Source: Arenibacter palladensis (GTDB taxonomy: Bacteria > Bacteroidota > Bacteroidia > Flavobacteriales > Flavobacteriaceae). From it: DNA of 64,000 nucleotides. Position numbers and translations under genes: made by a program. The stretch spans positions 806,001 to 870,000 of the forward strand of contig NZ_FQUX01000001.1 in assembly GCF_900129275.1 (NCBI RefSeq). The letters are read 5' to 3'. The notes beneath the pieces were generated by a model. The model saw only the letters and a list, made by a program, of their open reading frames with translations. It did not search any database and had not been told where the DNA came from. Numbering within the stretch: position 1 is the first letter of the stretch; the number at the start of each line of letters is the position of its first letter. Positions 1 through 10,692 of this stretch are shown piece after piece.

Positions 1-615
1 AGTTATATAGAATCCGGGAGATATAAAAAGGTATTGCTTATCGGGGCCGATAAAATGTCCTCTATTATAGACTATACCGATAGAACCACCTGTATAATTT
101 TTGGGGATGGTGCCGGCGCGGCGCTTTTTGAGCCAAATAACGAAGGTCTAGGTCTACAGGACGAATATTTAAGATCGGATGGTGTAGGAAGAAATTTCCT
201 TAAAATGGATGCCGGAGGCTCCTTGCTTCCCGCCTCCGAGGAAACCGTTAAGAATAGACAACATTTTATTTATCAGGATGGGAAGTCGGTCTTTAAATTT
301 GCGGTTACCAATATGGCCGATTCTGCCGCCAAGATAATGGAGCGAAATAATTTGTCTCATAATGATGTAAGTTGGTTAGTACCCCATCAAGCCAACAAAA
401 GAATTATCGATGCCACTTCCAATAGAATGGGACTGGACGATTCCAAGGTAATGATGAATATACAGAGGTACGGAAACACTACTTCCGCGACCCTCCCACT
501 TTTGCTGAGCGACTATGAAAGCCAGCTTAAAAAAGGTGATAATTTGGTTTTTGCAGCCTTTGGTGGTGGTTTCACCTGGGGCTCCATATATTTAAAATGG
601 GCATACAATTCATAA
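1..615 (+). CDS. fabH: beta-ketoacyl-ACP synthase III (FabH), C-terminal part
   Basis: The window opens inside this gene; the frame is open from base 1, giving 204 residues of the roughly 330 usual for FabH. The enzyme condenses acetyl-CoA with malonyl-ACP to start fatty acid synthesis in the cytoplasm. Visible family signatures are [10 protein letters not shown], the catalytic histidine in VPHQANKRI and the catalytic asparagine in GNTTSATLP. The active-site cysteine would lie in the missing N-terminal part. accB follows after 33 bases, so the three genes form a fatty-acid initiation operon. Confidence 0.95.
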   Translation, partial: SYIESGRYKKVLLIGADKMSSIIDYTDRTTCIIFGDGAGAALFEPNNEGLGLQDEYLRSDGVGRNFLKMDAGGSLLPASEETVKNRQHFIYQDGKSVFKFAVTNMADSAAKIMERNNLSHNDVSWLVPHQANKRIIDATSNRMGLDDSKVMMNIQRYGNTTSATLPLLLSDYESQLKKGDNLVFAAFGGGFTWGSIYLKWAYNS

Positions 616-648
616 ATTTGAAGCAACCTATAAACTAATACGAACTCT

Positions 649-1134
649 ATGGATATTAAAGAAATTCAAAGCTTAATTAAATTTGTAGCCAAATCTGGGG
701 CTAGTGAAGTAAAATTGGAGATGGAAGATATAAAGATCACCATCCGAACCGGTGCAGCTGGTCATACTGCAGAACCAACTTATGTACAACAAATTCCTAT
801 GGGAGGCCATATGCCACAACAGATGGCTGCTGCTCCTGCTAGTTCTCCTTCTGTTGAAGTGGAGGTAAAAAAGGAAGCTGATGAAAATTCAAAATATATT
901 ACCATAAAATCACCAATAATTGGAACTTTTTATAGAAAACCCTCTCCTGATAAACCATCATTCGTTGAGGTAGGGGATACTATAGCAAAAGGAGATGTGC
1001 TTTGCGTCATAGAGGCAATGAAACTATTTAATGATATTGAATCCGAAGTTTCCGGTACCATTGTGAAAGTTCTTGTAGATGATAGTTCACCCGTAGAATT
1101 CGATCAGCCATTATTTTTGGTAGATCCATCATAA
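649..1134 (+). CDS. accB: biotin carboxyl carrier protein of acetyl-CoA carboxylase
   Basis: At 161 residues this is a full-length BCCP. It carries the biotin that is carboxylated by AccC and then donates carbon dioxide to acetyl-CoA. The C-terminal biotinyl domain ends the protein, with the biotinylated lysine in EAMKL at residue 125. An Ala/Pro-rich linker at about residues 50-75 separates it from the N-terminal region. It sits between fabH and accC, the usual order in this phylum. Confidence 0.96.
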   Translation: MDIKEIQSLIKFVAKSGASEVKLEMEDIKITIRTGAAGHTAEPTYVQQIPMGGHMPQQMAAAPASSPSVEVEVKKEADENSKYITIKSPIIGTFYRKPSPDKPSFVEVGDTIAKGDVLCVIEAMKLFNDIESEVSGTIVKVLVDDSSPVEFDQPLFLVDPS

Positions 1135-1224
1135 GAAGTTTTAAATGCTAAATGTCGGATGACGATTTAATATGGTCATTTCGAATCATTTAAAATTTAG
1201 AATACAAATTTAAAATTTCAAAAG

Positions 1225-2577
1225 ATGTTTAAGAAAATACTTATTGCAAATAGGGGGGAGATAGCGCTACGTATTATTAGGACCTGTAAGGAAATGGGTA
1301 TAAAAACGGTAGCGGTATATTCCAAAGCGGATGAGGAAAGCCTACATGTGCGTTTTGCGGACGAAGCCGTTTGCATAGGTCCTGCCCCAAGTAGCGAATC
1401 CTACCTTAAAATACCAAATATTATTGCAGCGGCCGAAATTACCAATGCCGATGCCATACACCCAGGATATGGATTTCTTTCCGAAAACTCCAAGTTCTCC
1501 AGAATATGCGCCGAGCACGATATAAAATTTATTGGGGCTACAGGCGAACATATAGATAAGATGGGGGACAAGGCCACTGCCAAAGAAACCATGAAAAAGG
1601 CCGGTGTACCTTGTGTACCAGGTTCTGAAGGCTTGTTGAAGGATGTAGAGGATGCCAAAAAAGTGGCCAAGAAAATGGGTTATCCAGTTATGATCAAAGC
1701 TACTGCAGGTGGAGGTGGTAAAGGGATGCGTGCCGTTATGTCCGAGGACAAGATGGAGGAACTCTTTAACAGTGCGGTAAAAGAGGCTACAGCTGCCTTT
1801 GGCAATGGAGGCATGTATATGGAAAAGTTGATCGAGGAACCTCGCCATATAGAAATACAGATAGTTGGTGACCAATATGGAAAGGCCTGTCACCTTTCAG
1901 AAAGGGACTGCTCTATTCAGCGTCGCCATCAAAAGTTGACCGAAGAAACCCCTTCCCCATTTATGACGGACAAGTTGAGGGACGACATGGGGAAAGCGGC
2001 AGTAAGGGCAGCCGAATTTATAAAATACGAAGGTGCTGGAACTATAGAATTTCTGGTAGATAAACACCGAAATTTCTATTTTATGGAAATGAATACCAGG
2101 ATTCAGGTAGAACATCCCATAACAGAACAGGTAATAGATTATGACCTTATAAGGGAGCAGATTCTAGTGGCTGGGGGTGTACCTATTTCAGGTAAAAACT
2201 ATCTTCCAAAGTTGCACTCCATTGAATGCAGAATAAATGCGGAGGATCCTTACAACGGATTTAGACCTTCTCCTGGCAAGATAACTACATTGCATACTCC
2301 AGGAGGGCATGGGATACGTTTGGATACCCACGTTTATAGTGGTTATACCATTCCTCCCAACTATGACTCCATGATCGCTAAGCTTATTACAACGGCCCAA
2401 ACAAGGGAAGAAGCCATCAATAAAATGAAACGGGCATTGGATGAGTTTGTTATTGAAGGTATTAAAACAACTATTCCCTTTCATAGACAACTAATGGATC
2501 ACCCGGATTACTTGGCGGGGAACTATACCACAAAGTTTATGGAAGACTTTGTAATGGCACCACAACCAGCGGAATAA
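1225..2577 (+). CDS. accC: biotin carboxylase subunit of acetyl-CoA carboxylase
   Basis: The protein has 450 residues, the usual length. It carboxylates the biotin on AccB using ATP and bicarbonate. The N-terminal part begins [14 protein letters not shown], the ATP-grasp glycine loop AGGGGKGMR lies at residues 161-169, and [14 protein letters not shown] is the conserved metal/bicarbonate region. It lies 90 bases after accB and is followed by a strong terminator, so it is the last gene of the operon. Confidence 0.97.
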   Translation: MFKKILIANRGEIALRIIRTCKEMGIKTVAVYSKADEESLHVRFADEAVCIGPAPSSESYLKIPNIIAAAEITNADAIHPGYGFLSENSKFSRICAEHDIKFIGATGEHIDKMGDKATAKETMKKAGVPCVPGSEGLLKDVEDAKKVAKKMGYPVMIKATAGGGGKGMRAVMSEDKMEELFNSAVKEATAAFGNGGMYMEKLIEEPRHIEIQIVGDQYGKACHLSERDCSIQRRHQKLTEETPSPFMTDKLRDDMGKAAVRAAEFIKYEGAGTIEFLVDKHRNFYFMEMNTRIQVEHPITEQVIDYDLIREQILVAGGVPISGKNYLPKLHSIECRINAEDPYNGFRPSPGKITTLHTPGGHGIRLDTHVYSGYTIPPNYDSMIAKLITTAQTREEAINKMKRALDEFVIEGIKTTIPFHRQLMDHPDYLAGNYTTKFMEDFVMAPQPAE

Positions 2578-2612
2578 TCAGATTTTAATATTATAATTAT
2601 TTCTTGGATGAG

Positions 2613-2656
2613 GCGGATTAAACTGGTGGGCAACCAACAGTTTAATCCGCTTTTTT
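2613..2656 (+). terminator. intrinsic terminator after accC
   Basis: A perfect 13-base inverted repeat (left arm 2613-2625, right arm 2638-2650) is followed at once by six T. It lies 36 bases after the accC stop codon and closes the fabH-accB-accC transcript. Confidence 0.9.
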
Positions 2657-2764
2657 AGTTTAAAGGATTATTGAATGAACCTTTCACCATGGGATATTCT
2701 TATCTAAATTAATAATACCTTTATTCCTCTTTTGTTATTTTGATCATAAAAGCAACTACCCTCT

Positions 2765-3880
2765 ATGAACCTAAGTTATTGGGAATATAAAACCTGGTTG
2801 TCCAACATAAATTTTACTATTGTTGGCAGTGGAATCGTAGGGTTAAATTGTGCCTTATACTTAAAGAAACTGTTCCCCAAGGCAAAGATATTGATCTTGG
2901 AAAGAGGTCATCTTCCGCAAGGGGCCAGCACAAAAAATGCAGGATTTGCTTGTTTTGGCAGCATTTCAGAGGTTTTGTCCGACTTAAAGAAGCATTCCGA
3001 GGAGGAAGTCCGCCAATTGGTTCTAAAGCGTTGGGAGGGGATACAATTGCTAAGGGAGAACCTTGGCGATGAACAAATGGATTATCAAAACAACGGGGGG
3101 CATGAGATTTTTTTAAAGGAACAGGCGGATTTATATGATGATTGTCTTGATAAATTGAATAGGATTAATTCCCTATTAAAACCGGTATTTGGTGCAGACG
3201 CTTTTGTAGTGCAACCCAATAGTTTTAAGTTTAAGGGGGTTCAGAAAAATTATATAACCAATCCATTCGAAGGCCAGATCAATACCGGCAGTATGATGAA
3301 AACCTTACTGGCCAAGGTACAGCACAGTGGGGTGACCATTCTGAATGCTATTGCCGTGGAAGGCTACCAAGAGAATATGGATCATGTTGTTGTTAAAACC
3401 GATCAATTCGAGTTTAAGACCAACAAACTGTTTATTGCCACCAATGGTTTTGCGTCCCAATTAATCGGGGAAATTGTGAAGCCTGCCCGAGCGCAGGTGT
3501 TGATCACCAAACCCATAGAAAACCTATCCGTAAAGGGTACTTTTCATTTGGATGAAGGCTACTATTATTTTAGGAACATAGAAAATCGAATACTATTGGG
3601 AGGAGGGAGAAATCTCGATTTTAAAGGGGAGGAAACCAGCTCCTTTGGCGAGACCACTTTAATCCAGAACAGGCTGGAGGAAATTCTACGTACTATTATT
3701 TTGCCCGATACGCCTTTTGAGATAGATTTACGATGGAGCGGAATTATGGGGATGGGAAACCAGAAGAAACCTATTGTAAAACAACTTGCCAATAATGTGT
3801 ACTGTGGGGTAAGGATGGGCGGTATGGGAATAGCCATTGGTAGTTTGGTAGGTAGGGAATTGGCTAATTTGATGAAGTAG
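2765..3880 (+). CDS. FAD-dependent oxidoreductase, D-amino-acid/glycine oxidase type
   Basis: The protein has 371 residues and an N-terminal Rossmann dinucleotide fold with the motif GSGIVG at residues 21-26, followed by an acidic-ending strand (ILILERG). This is typical of the DAO superfamily of FAD enzymes that oxidise amines or amino acids. The C-terminal stretch RWSGIMGMGNQKKPIV with a later glycine-rich GVRMGGMGIAIG also fits the family. There is no signal peptide, so it should be cytoplasmic. The substrate cannot be told from sequence. It may be co-transcribed with the next two genes. Confidence 0.8.
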   Translation: MNLSYWEYKTWLSNINFTIVGSGIVGLNCALYLKKLFPKAKILILERGHLPQGASTKNAGFACFGSISEVLSDLKKHSEEEVRQLVLKRWEGIQLLRENLGDEQMDYQNNGGHEIFLKEQADLYDDCLDKLNRINSLLKPVFGADAFVVQPNSFKFKGVQKNYITNPFEGQINTGSMMKTLLAKVQHSGVTILNAIAVEGYQENMDHVVVKTDQFEFKTNKLFIATNGFASQLIGEIVKPARAQVLITKPIENLSVKGTFHLDEGYYYFRNIENRILLGGGRNLDFKGEETSSFGETTLIQNRLEEILRTIILPDTPFEIDLRWSGIMGMGNQKKPIVKQLANNVYCGVRMGGMGIAIGSLVGRELANLMK

Positions 3881-3924
3881 GCTTAAAGTTATAATGCCAT
3901 AAAAAATTAATAACAATATTCTGA

Positions 3925-4380
3925 ATGGATTCTTCGGTAAAACAACGGTTATACGAGTTTTGTAAATCATTTATAGAGAATAGGTTGGGGCGCATTAATA
4001 GCAATATCGATTCCTTACAAGAAGCTTTGACCTCCGAGACCAAAAGTAGTGCTGGGGACAAACATGAAACTGGAAGGGCCATGATTCAATTGGAGCGCGA
4101 AAAACTGGGTAATCAGTTGGCGGAAGCACAGTTGTTACAGGAGTTGTTTAAAAAGATACCTCCACACACGAAGACTTCTATGGTGGGATTGGGTAGTTTG
4201 GTAATTACCGACCAACATAATTATTATATGGGGATCAGTGCAGGAGAATTGAAGATGGATGGAGTATCATATTTTGCCATTGCGCCCAATACGCCTATAG
4301 GGAAACTGCTATTGGGGAAAGCGGTGGGGGATATGGTTGTTTTTAATTCTAGAAAAATTGTAATACGGCAGATTGAGTAG
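3925..4380 (+). CDS. GreA/GreB-like elongation-factor family protein
   Basis: This 151-residue protein has an N-terminal helical region rich in charged residues (about 1-75, probably a coiled coil with many Glu/Gln), followed by a small beta-rich domain. The overall layout resembles GreA/GreB transcript-cleavage factors: coiled coil, then an FKBP-like C-terminal domain, here containing VGLGSLVITDQHNYYMGIS and the closing TPIGKLLLGKAVGDMVVF. GreA proteins typically end with a similar SPIGRALLGKKVGD segment. The acidic tip of the coiled coil is not clearly conserved, so RNA-cleavage activity is uncertain. Confidence 0.65.
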   Translation: MDSSVKQRLYEFCKSFIENRLGRINSNIDSLQEALTSETKSSAGDKHETGRAMIQLEREKLGNQLAEAQLLQELFKKIPPHTKTSMVGLGSLVITDQHNYYMGISAGELKMDGVSYFAIAPNTPIGKLLLGKAVGDMVVFNSRKIVIRQIE

Positions 4381-4432
4381 TTTTTAATGCCGATGTATAA
4401 AGTTTTTAATTTAAAAGGTATAATTTCTTATT

Positions 4433-5134
4433 ATGGTAGAAATTATTGATCTCAGCCAAGAAATATTTTCAGGGATGCCCGTTTATAAAAGCCTTCCTGA
4501 AGTAAGGATGGAGATGTATGCCTCCCATGAAGAATGGGACGGAATTACGGATAGCAATACGGTATCTCCAAGTGTCTACAAATTGGAGATGAGCGAACAT
4601 ACTGGAACCCATGTGGATTCCCTAAGCCATATGGCAAGGGAATTTAAGGGGCAGTCCATAGACACTATGCCGCTCTCTATGTTCTATACAGAGGGAATTT
4701 GTTTGGACTTGTCCCACAAAGGGCTAATGGAATTAATAGAGCCGGAAGATTTGGTATCGGCTTGTTCCAATGGCAATATGACTATTAAAAAAGGAGATAC
4801 GGTCCTAATCTACACAGACCACTATAGAAGGACCTACGGTAGTGCGGACTGGGGGCGCGGACCGGGGCTTAGCGCTGCTTCGGCACTTTGGCTGGGAGAA
4901 CAGGGAATTTCCGCTTTTGGGGTTGAAATGAATTCTCCAGGAATTCCTGGGAAATCCAATAGGGAAGTACATCATGTTTGTGGGGAGATGGGCTTTACCC
5001 ACTATGAAAATATGATCAATTTACAGCTCTTAATTGGTCGGGGACGCTTTAGATTTATTGCATTGCCTTTGAAAATCCGTGGAGGTACCGGATCTCCTGT
5101 TCGTGCGGTTGCCGTTTTTGGGGAAGGGAAGTAA
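4433..5134 (+). CDS. cyclase family protein (kynurenine-formamidase-like metal hydrolase)
   Basis: The 233-residue protein contains the family signature HTGTHVDSLSHM, with probable metal ligands His56, His60, Asp62 and His66. It also has the start DLSQEIFSGMPVY typical of the cyclase/kynurenine formamidase fold. Such enzymes hydrolyse N-formylkynurenine or related cyclic amides. No other kynurenine gene is nearby, so the substrate is open. It lies 52 bases after the GreA/B-like gene and converges on arfB, whose 3' end is only 16 bases away. Confidence 0.8.
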   Translation: MVEIIDLSQEIFSGMPVYKSLPEVRMEMYASHEEWDGITDSNTVSPSVYKLEMSEHTGTHVDSLSHMAREFKGQSIDTMPLSMFYTEGICLDLSHKGLMELIEPEDLVSACSNGNMTIKKGDTVLIYTDHYRRTYGSADWGRGPGLSAASALWLGEQGISAFGVEMNSPGIPGKSNREVHHVCGEMGFTHYENMINLQLLIGRGRFRFIALPLKIRGGTGSPVRAVAVFGEGK

Positions 5135-5150
5135 GGTCTTTACGGGCGGA

Positions 5151-5555
5151 TTACTCCAACCTGGGCTTGCCCCTGTTTAATTTTTTGAGTGCAGCCTTTT
5201 TTTTGCTCTTTAACCGCTTTTCAATGGCCGACCTGCTAGGTTTGGTCTTTCTTCTTCTTTTTGGGACCGTTAAACTGGCTTCGAGGGTATCAAGGAATTT
5301 TTTAATGACCAGTTCTTTGTTTTTATGTTGACTCCTGGTTTCCTCACATTGCATTATAAGTATGTTTTCCTTGCTTAGCTTGGTCGATAGTTTCCTGAGA
5401 AGTCGGTTTTTTTCAATATCGGTCAAGGCCATGGAGTTTTCAAGATCAAAGGTCAATTCAACTTTGGAGGACACCTTGTTTACATGCTGACCCCCGGCAC
5501 CACTGCTCCGCACCGCTTTAAATTTTAGCTCCTGTATGATGCCTTCCCTATTCAA
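5151..5555 (-). CDS. arfB: alternative ribosome-rescue factor / peptidyl-tRNA hydrolase ArfB
   Basis: This is a 134-residue class-I release-factor-like protein. The catalytic GGQ is at residues 21-23 in RSSGAGGQHVNKVSS. The C-terminal tail is very basic (KRRRKTKPSRSAIEKRLKSKKKAALKKL), the part that enters the empty mRNA channel of stalled ribosomes in ArfB/YaeJ. There is no codon-recognition domain, which separates it from RF1/RF2. It frees stalled ribosomes by hydrolysing peptidyl-tRNA. The ABC gene upstream ends 7 bases before this start, so the two are probably co-transcribed. Confidence 0.92.
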   Translation of the reverse strand: MNREGIIQELKFKAVRSSGAGGQHVNKVSSKVELTFDLENSMALTDIEKNRLLRKLSTKLSKENILIMQCEETRSQHKNKELVIKKFLDTLEASLTVPKRRRKTKPSRSAIEKRLKSKKKAALKKLNRGKPRLE

Positions 5556-5562
5556 TATTTTA

Positions 5563-6537
5563 TTATGGTTTTAAACGTTGGCTTATGGTTTCCAAGGCAA
5601 TATTTAGGAATACTTTTTTGCCAGGGGTTAGCGCTTCCTCGGAATTGAAGCGTATTCTTTTCTCCCCAGACATGGCTTCAACCAAAAAATGACTGCCCAT
5701 AAAATAGCATTTTTCTACCGTTACCGGTATTCCTTTTTTGTTCGAAACCCTAAATTCATGGGCATAAACAATAATTTCCCTTTCCAAATCCCCATAAGAT
5801 TTTATAATATTTATGGGTATTAGGTTGGCTTCACCAAATAGGGTAGCGGTATATATATTTTTCGGGTTGTTATATAGGTCTCTGGTGTTGGCGTTAGCCA
5901 TTATGGTCTGATCCTTAAGGACAATGATCCTATTGGCATAGGGTAAAATATCTTGATGGTCATGGGTAGCGGTGATACAGCTAATACCCTCTTTTTTTAA
6001 ATAGTCGAAGAGATTTCTTCTAAGTTGATTCTTTCTAAAATTGTCTATATGTCCAAAGGGTTCATCCAACAAGAGCAATTCCGGTTTTTGTGCCAGAACC
6101 CTGGCCAAGGCTACCCGCTGCTGTTGTCCCCCACTCAGATTTTTAACCTTTACCTTGGCAAAGGACACCATATCTATCATTTCCAACAATTCTGTTGTTC
6201 TGGCCTTTAATTCCTCTGGATAAAAAACAGATAAAAACTGACTAACGTTTTCGGCCACTGTGGTGAAGGGCATTAAATCAAAATCCTGTGAAAGGTATTT
6301 CATGTACGACTCTCCAGGTACCAGATTGAAATCTGGGCCCAATACCTGTTTTTCACCCCAAAATATTTCACCTTCAATTGGCTGTAATAGACCGTAAATA
6401 ATTTTGAGCAGGGTGCTTTTGCCACAACCGCTTTCTCCAACAATGGAAACATGTTCTCCTTGGTCTACCTTAAAGTTGATATTGGTAAGTACCGGCTTTT
6501 TATCATAAGCGAACGAAAGGGAATTTACTTGTAACAT
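5563..6537 (-). CDS. ABC transporter ATP-binding protein
   Basis: The 324-residue ATPase has Walker A GESGCGKS (residues 34-41), signature LSGGQQQR, Walker B LLLLDEP and the switch histidine in TATHDH. After residue about 235 there is an extra domain of about 85 residues, as in the regulatory/TOBE-type extensions of the CysA/PotA/FbpC group of importers. No permease or binding protein is next to it, so the substrate is unknown and it must work with subunits encoded elsewhere. Confidence 0.85.
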   Translation of the reverse strand: MLQVNSLSFAYDKKPVLTNINFKVDQGEHVSIVGESGCGKSTLLKIIYGLLQPIEGEIFWGEKQVLGPDFNLVPGESYMKYLSQDFDLMPFTTVAENVSQFLSVFYPEELKARTTELLEMIDMVSFAKVKVKNLSGGQQQRVALARVLAQKPELLLLDEPFGHIDNFRKNQLRRNLFDYLKKEGISCITATHDHQDILPYANRIIVLKDQTIMANANTRDLYNNPKNIYTATLFGEANLIPINIIKSYGDLEREIIVYAHEFRVSNKKGIPVTVEKCYFMGSHFLVEAMSGEKRIRFNSEEALTPGKKVFLNIALETISQRLKP

Positions 6538-6569
6538 GGGCTAAAACTATATATGTACCTAGAGGGGAT

Positions 6570-6600
6570 AAAAAAAGTCCATTTCTAAAAGAAACGGACT
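6570..6600 (-). terminator. intrinsic terminator of the prolyl oligopeptidase gene
   Basis: Eleven-base arms at 6576-6586 and 6590-6600 pair with one G-T wobble around a 3-base loop. On the minus strand they are followed by a run of six T. It lies about 30 bases past the stop codon of the peptidase gene. Confidence 0.8.
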
Positions 6601-6629
6601 ACAAAACAAAATTATCGATTTTTTTTAAA

Positions 6630-8789
6630 CTATTCCTCAAAATCTTTTAAAACTCCCTTGTTAGGGAGCTCCCTAAAGCCCATATTAAACAAGGTAAATC
6701 CGAAAATATCCACATTTTGGTCAATGGTCTTGCTCACGGGAGTTCCTGCACCATGGCCGGCATTTACTTCTATTCGTATTAAGGTAGGGTTGGCCCCCGT
6801 CTGTTTATCCTGCAATTCCGCAGCGAATTTAAAACTGTGCGCAGGTACCACCCTGTCGTCATGATCGCCTGTGGTAATCAAGGTGGCTGGATATTCTACG
6901 CCTTTCCGAACATTGTGTACAGGGGAATAGCCTTTTAGATAATTGAACATCTCCAAATTGTCTTCAGCTGTTCCGTAATCATAGGCCCAGCCAGCACCGG
7001 CGGTAAATGTATGATACCGCAGCATATCCAAAACCCCTACGGCAGGCAGGGCCACCTTCATTAATTCCGGTCTTTGGGTCATGGTAGCTCCCACCAGTAG
7101 TCCACCGTTGGAACCTCCTTTAATGGCCAAATAGTCCGATGAGGTATATTTCTCGGCTATTAAGTATTCGGCGGCAGCTATAAAATCGTCAAAGACGTTT
7201 TGTTTTTTGGTTTTAATCCCGGCATCATGCCATTGTTTACCATATTCCCCACCTCCTCTAAGGTTGGGCACCGCAAGGATGCCACCTTGCTCCATCCATA
7301 CAGCATTAATAACACTAAAAGTCGGGGTAAGGCTTATGTTAAAACCCCCATAGCCATATAAAATGGTTGGATTTTGACCATTTAGCGGCAATCCTTTTTT
7401 ATGGGTGATTATCATTGGTAGTTTAGTGCCGTCCTTGGAAGGATAAAAGATTTGTGTGGACACGTAATTGTTTGGGTTGAAATCTATTTCAGGTTTCCAA
7501 TAAATGGAAAAGTCTCCTGTTTTAATATCCAATTTATAAATAGATTCCGGGCTATTGTAATTGGTAAAAGTGAAATAAAGTTCTGTTTCCTTCTTTTTGC
7601 CACCGAAGCCACCGGCACTTCCGAGCCCTGGAAGTGCTATTTCGCGTATCATTTGGCCTTGGTTGTCATATTGATACACTTTGGAAATGGCGTCTACCAT
7701 ATACTCTGCAAAGAAATAACCTCCACCGGTACCAACAGATAGAACATTTTGTGTTTCCGGAATTAGATCTGTCCAATGTTCTGGTGAAGGATTTTCTGCG
7801 CCTACGGTAACGACTTTCTTATTGGGTGCATTTCTGTTGGTTAAAATAAAAAGTCGGGATCCTACATTGTCTATGATTTGGCTATCGCTGTCCGTAGTAT
7901 CCAAAATGGTAATCAGTCCGCTTTCAGGTTGGGTCAAGTCCTTTATGAATAATTTGTTCCCAGAGGTGGAGACAGCGGCCGAAATTATGAGATACCTGTC
8001 GTCTTCGGTTACATAACCCCCGACATATCTATGCTTTTCCTCTGGAATTCCCCCAAAAACTACCTCATCGCTCTTTTGGGCAGTTCCCAGTTTGTGATAA
8101 TAAAGTTTATGTTGGTCGGTTTTGGCAGATAGCTCGCTTCCTTCAGGTTTGTCATAACTGGAGTAATAGAAGCCTTCGTTTCCCTTCCAGGAAACTCCAC
8201 TAAATTTAATGTCTACCAGAGTATCTTCAACAATCGACTTATTTTTTGCGTTGATCACGATTACTTTTCGCCAATCACTTCCACCTTCGGAAATGGAATA
8301 GGCGGCTATTGAACCATCCTTGGAAAAATTTATTCCGGCCAATGAAGTGGTAGCATCTGCTGAAAAGGAATTGGGGTCCAGAAATACTTCTGCCTGCCCA
8401 TAATCACCTTTTTTACGGTACAATACATTCTGATTTTGTAAGCCATCGTTCTTAAAAAAATACATGTAATCGCCTTCTTTGAACGGAGAACCTAACTTTT
8501 CAAAATTCCATAATTGTTCCAAACGTTTTTTTAGCTCTTTGCGAAATGGAATTTTGTCCAAATAATTAAATGTGGTCTCATTTTGTTGCTTTACCCAATT
8601 TTCGGTCTCGGGGCTTCGGTCATCTTCCAGCCAACGGAATGGGTCGTGTATTTTTATTCCGAAATAGCTGTCTACGGAATCAACTTTTTTTGTGTTTGGA
8701 TATTTCAAAATGATGGTATCTTTTTTTTGGTTGGTCTCACAGGCTAACATTAGTATTGCCGTAAGTGGGATCAATATTAATCGCTTCAT
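6630..8789 (-). CDS. prolyl oligopeptidase (S9A), predicted lipoprotein
   Basis: The 719-residue protein has a lipoprotein signal ([17 protein letters not shown]), placing it in the periplasm anchored to a membrane. An N-terminal seven-bladed propeller region is followed by an alpha/beta-hydrolase domain in the last third. That domain carries the catalytic serine in GGSNGGLLV, the aspartate in [13 protein letters not shown] and the histidine in NAGHGAG. YGYGGF and NLRGGGEYG are typical of the family. It cleaves short peptides after proline. It is monocistronic with its own terminator. Confidence 0.95.
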   Translation of the reverse strand: MKRLILIPLTAILMLACETNQKKDTIILKYPNTKKVDSVDSYFGIKIHDPFRWLEDDRSPETENWVKQQNETTFNYLDKIPFRKELKKRLEQLWNFEKLGSPFKEGDYMYFFKNDGLQNQNVLYRKKGDYGQAEVFLDPNSFSADATTSLAGINFSKDGSIAAYSISEGGSDWRKVIVINAKNKSIVEDTLVDIKFSGVSWKGNEGFYYSSYDKPEGSELSAKTDQHKLYYHKLGTAQKSDEVVFGGIPEEKHRYVGGYVTEDDRYLIISAAVSTSGNKLFIKDLTQPESGLITILDTTDSDSQIIDNVGSRLFILTNRNAPNKKVVTVGAENPSPEHWTDLIPETQNVLSVGTGGGYFFAEYMVDAISKVYQYDNQGQMIREIALPGLGSAGGFGGKKKETELYFTFTNYNSPESIYKLDIKTGDFSIYWKPEIDFNPNNYVSTQIFYPSKDGTKLPMIITHKKGLPLNGQNPTILYGYGGFNISLTPTFSVINAVWMEQGGILAVPNLRGGGEYGKQWHDAGIKTKKQNVFDDFIAAAEYLIAEKYTSSDYLAIKGGSNGGLLVGATMTQRPELMKVALPAVGVLDMLRYHTFTAGAGWAYDYGTAEDNLEMFNYLKGYSPVHNVRKGVEYPATLITTGDHDDRVVPAHSFKFAAELQDKQTGANPTLIRIEVNAGHGAGTPVSKTIDQNVDIFGFTLFNMGFRELPNKGVLKDFEE

Positions 8790-8819
8790 TTATCGATGTT
8801 CTGAAGCCAAAAATAGCAT

Positions 8820-8856
8820 AAAAAAAACCTTTGTAAATGGTGGTTACAAAGGTTTT
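8820..8856 (-). terminator. intrinsic terminator of asd
   Basis: Perfect 12-base arms (8824-8835 and 8845-8856) enclose a 9-base loop and are followed on the minus strand by a T run formed by the A tract from 8820. It lies 64 bases beyond the asd stop codon. Confidence 0.8.
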
Positions 8857-8919
8857 AACATCTTTTCCTTCTCTCCTTAGTTCCTTTTGGGATTGAAGGC
8901 TGTTTTTACAGTAATTCTA

Positions 8920-9909
8920 CTACACCAGTTGGTTTTCAACCAAATATTCTGCAATCTGTACGGCGTTCGTTGCTGCTCCTTTTCTTAGGTTATCCGCAAC
9001 GATCCACATGTTCAGGGTATTGGGTTGGGTTTCGTCCCTTCTAATACGTCCTACAAAAACATCATCCTTGCCATGTGCATAAATGGGCATTGGATAGGTA
9101 TTGGTGTCGGTATTGTCCTGAACAACGATTCCTGGAGTTTCACTCAACAACCTTCTAACTTCAGAAAGTTCAAAATCATTTTCAAATTCCACATTAACGG
9201 ATTCCGAGTGCCCTCCTGAGGTTGGAATACGTACTGCTGTTGCAGTAACGGAGAATGAATTGTCATTGAATATCTTTTGAGGCTCTTTGGCCAACTTCAT
9301 TTCTTCCTTGGTATATCCATTCTCCAGGAATACATCGCAATGTGGCAATGCATTTTTCCCGATAGGATAAGGATATGCCATTTCTCCCTTTATTCCTGCA
9401 ATTTCATTTTCCAATTGCTGAACCGCTTTTACGCCTGTTCCGGAAACCGATTGGTAGGTAGAAACAACGACCCTTTTCATTTTGTATTTTTTGTGAAGGG
9501 AAGAAAGTGCCAATACCATCTGTATTGTGGAACAGTTTGGGTTGGCTATAATCTTATCCTCTTTTGTCAACTCCGAAGCGTTTATTTCGGGAACCACTAA
9601 TTTTTTAGTGGGATCCATACGCCAAGCTGAAGAATTGTCTATTACCGTGGTACCAACAGCGGCAAATTTCGGTGCCCATTCCAAGGAAGTATCGCCTCCT
9701 GCTGAAAAAATGGCAACGTCCGGTTTGGCGGCAACCGCAGTTTCCAACCCAATTAAGGTGTACTCCTTGCCTTGGAAGCTTAACTTTTTGCCTACAGATC
9801 TTTCCGAGGCCACTACCAATAATTCCGTTACTGGAAAGTTACGTTCTGCCAATACTTTTAGCATTACCTCCCCTACCATTCCTGTTGCACCAACTACAGC
9901 TACTTTCAT
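8920..9909 (-). CDS. asd: aspartate-semialdehyde dehydrogenase
   Basis: The 329-residue enzyme makes aspartate semialdehyde from aspartyl phosphate using NADPH, the branch step to lysine/diaminopimelate, threonine and methionine. The N-terminal nucleotide loop GATGMVG is at residues 7-13, the catalytic cysteine is Cys126 in ANPNCSTIQM, and the substrate-binding histidine region is RIPTSGGHSESVNVEF. The length is normal. It stands alone between two terminators, so it is monocistronic. Confidence 0.96.
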   Translation of the reverse strand: MKVAVVGATGMVGEVMLKVLAERNFPVTELLVVASERSVGKKLSFQGKEYTLIGLETAVAAKPDVAIFSAGGDTSLEWAPKFAAVGTTVIDNSSAWRMDPTKKLVVPEINASELTKEDKIIANPNCSTIQMVLALSSLHKKYKMKRVVVSTYQSVSGTGVKAVQQLENEIAGIKGEMAYPYPIGKNALPHCDVFLENGYTKEEMKLAKEPQKIFNDNSFSVTATAVRIPTSGGHSESVNVEFENDFELSEVRRLLSETPGIVVQDNTDTNTYPMPIYAHGKDDVFVGRIRRDETQPNTLNMWIVADNLRKGAATNAVQIAEYLVENQLV

Positions 9910-10026
9910 TACGATTAAATTAAAATTTCAGTTGGCAAATGTACTGATTATAGGATATTAAACAATACATAAAATAGAATATATTAAAAATATAACAAAT
10001 TGTTGTAAATATAACTTTATTATATA

Positions 10027-10070
10027 AAAGAACCGTCAACTTGGATAGCGAATCCCAATTGACGGTTTTT
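10027..10070 (-). terminator. terminator after mscL, possibly bidirectional
   Basis: Arms at 10031-10044 and 10054-10066 pair with one bulged base. On the minus strand the hairpin is followed by CTTTTAT, and on the plus strand by five T. It lies between the end of mscL and the promoter region of asd. Confidence 0.65.
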
Positions 10071-10138
10071 GTTGGTTAGTTGGTAGTGTAGCGGTTGTAC
10101 TTTGATTATAAGCCAAAGTACGTCATGTTTTAAAAAAA

Positions 10139-10546
10139 TTATTTTTTTAGTAGATCCCTGATCTGGGTCAAAAGCTCTTCTTGACTTGGGCCTTTAGGTG
10201 CCGCAGGAGCTTCCTCCTTTGGTTTTTTAGTTTTATTGTAGGCCTTAACTATAATAAATAATACAAATCCAACAATAATTAAGTTAATGATAGAATTTAT
10301 CCAGGCCCCATAACGGATAGCACTGGCAGGTTTTTCAACCGTTCCGTCGGCAGCAACAATTGCCTCTGATAGCACAATTTGCATATCGGAGAAATCCACT
10401 CCCCCGGTAAAATATCCCACGACTGGCATCATGATATCGTTGACAAATCCACTGACAACCAAGCCTGCAGCTCCCGCTAGCAGTACAGCAACGGCCAAAT
10501 CAATGACATTGCCGGTCATAATAAAATCCTTAAATTCCTTTAACAT
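10139..10546 (-). CDS. mscL: large-conductance mechanosensitive channel MscL
   Basis: The 135-residue protein starts MLKEFKDFIMTGNVIDLAVAVLLAGAAGLVVSGFVNDIMMPVVG, the canonical MscL N-terminal helix and first membrane segment with its glycine/alanine-rich pore lining. A second membrane segment lies near residues 80-105, followed by a charged C-terminal helix. The channel opens under membrane tension to release solutes on hypo-osmotic shock. It is a single-gene unit. Confidence 0.95.
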   Translation of the reverse strand: MLKEFKDFIMTGNVIDLAVAVLLAGAAGLVVSGFVNDIMMPVVGYFTGGVDFSDMQIVLSEAIVAADGTVEKPASAIRYGAWINSIINLIIVGFVLFIIVKAYNKTKKPKEEAPAAPKGPSQEELLTQIRDLLKK

Positions 10547-10692
10547 AATTAGTGTTTTATTTGATTAATACTAGCTGCAATTTAATTTAATTTGGCATCT
10601 TAACAAAATGTTAAAATGAAAATGTTTGCTACATTGAGCATATCTTATAAAATGGGGTTTTAAACATTTGGGAAAAATCTATTTTCTAAACC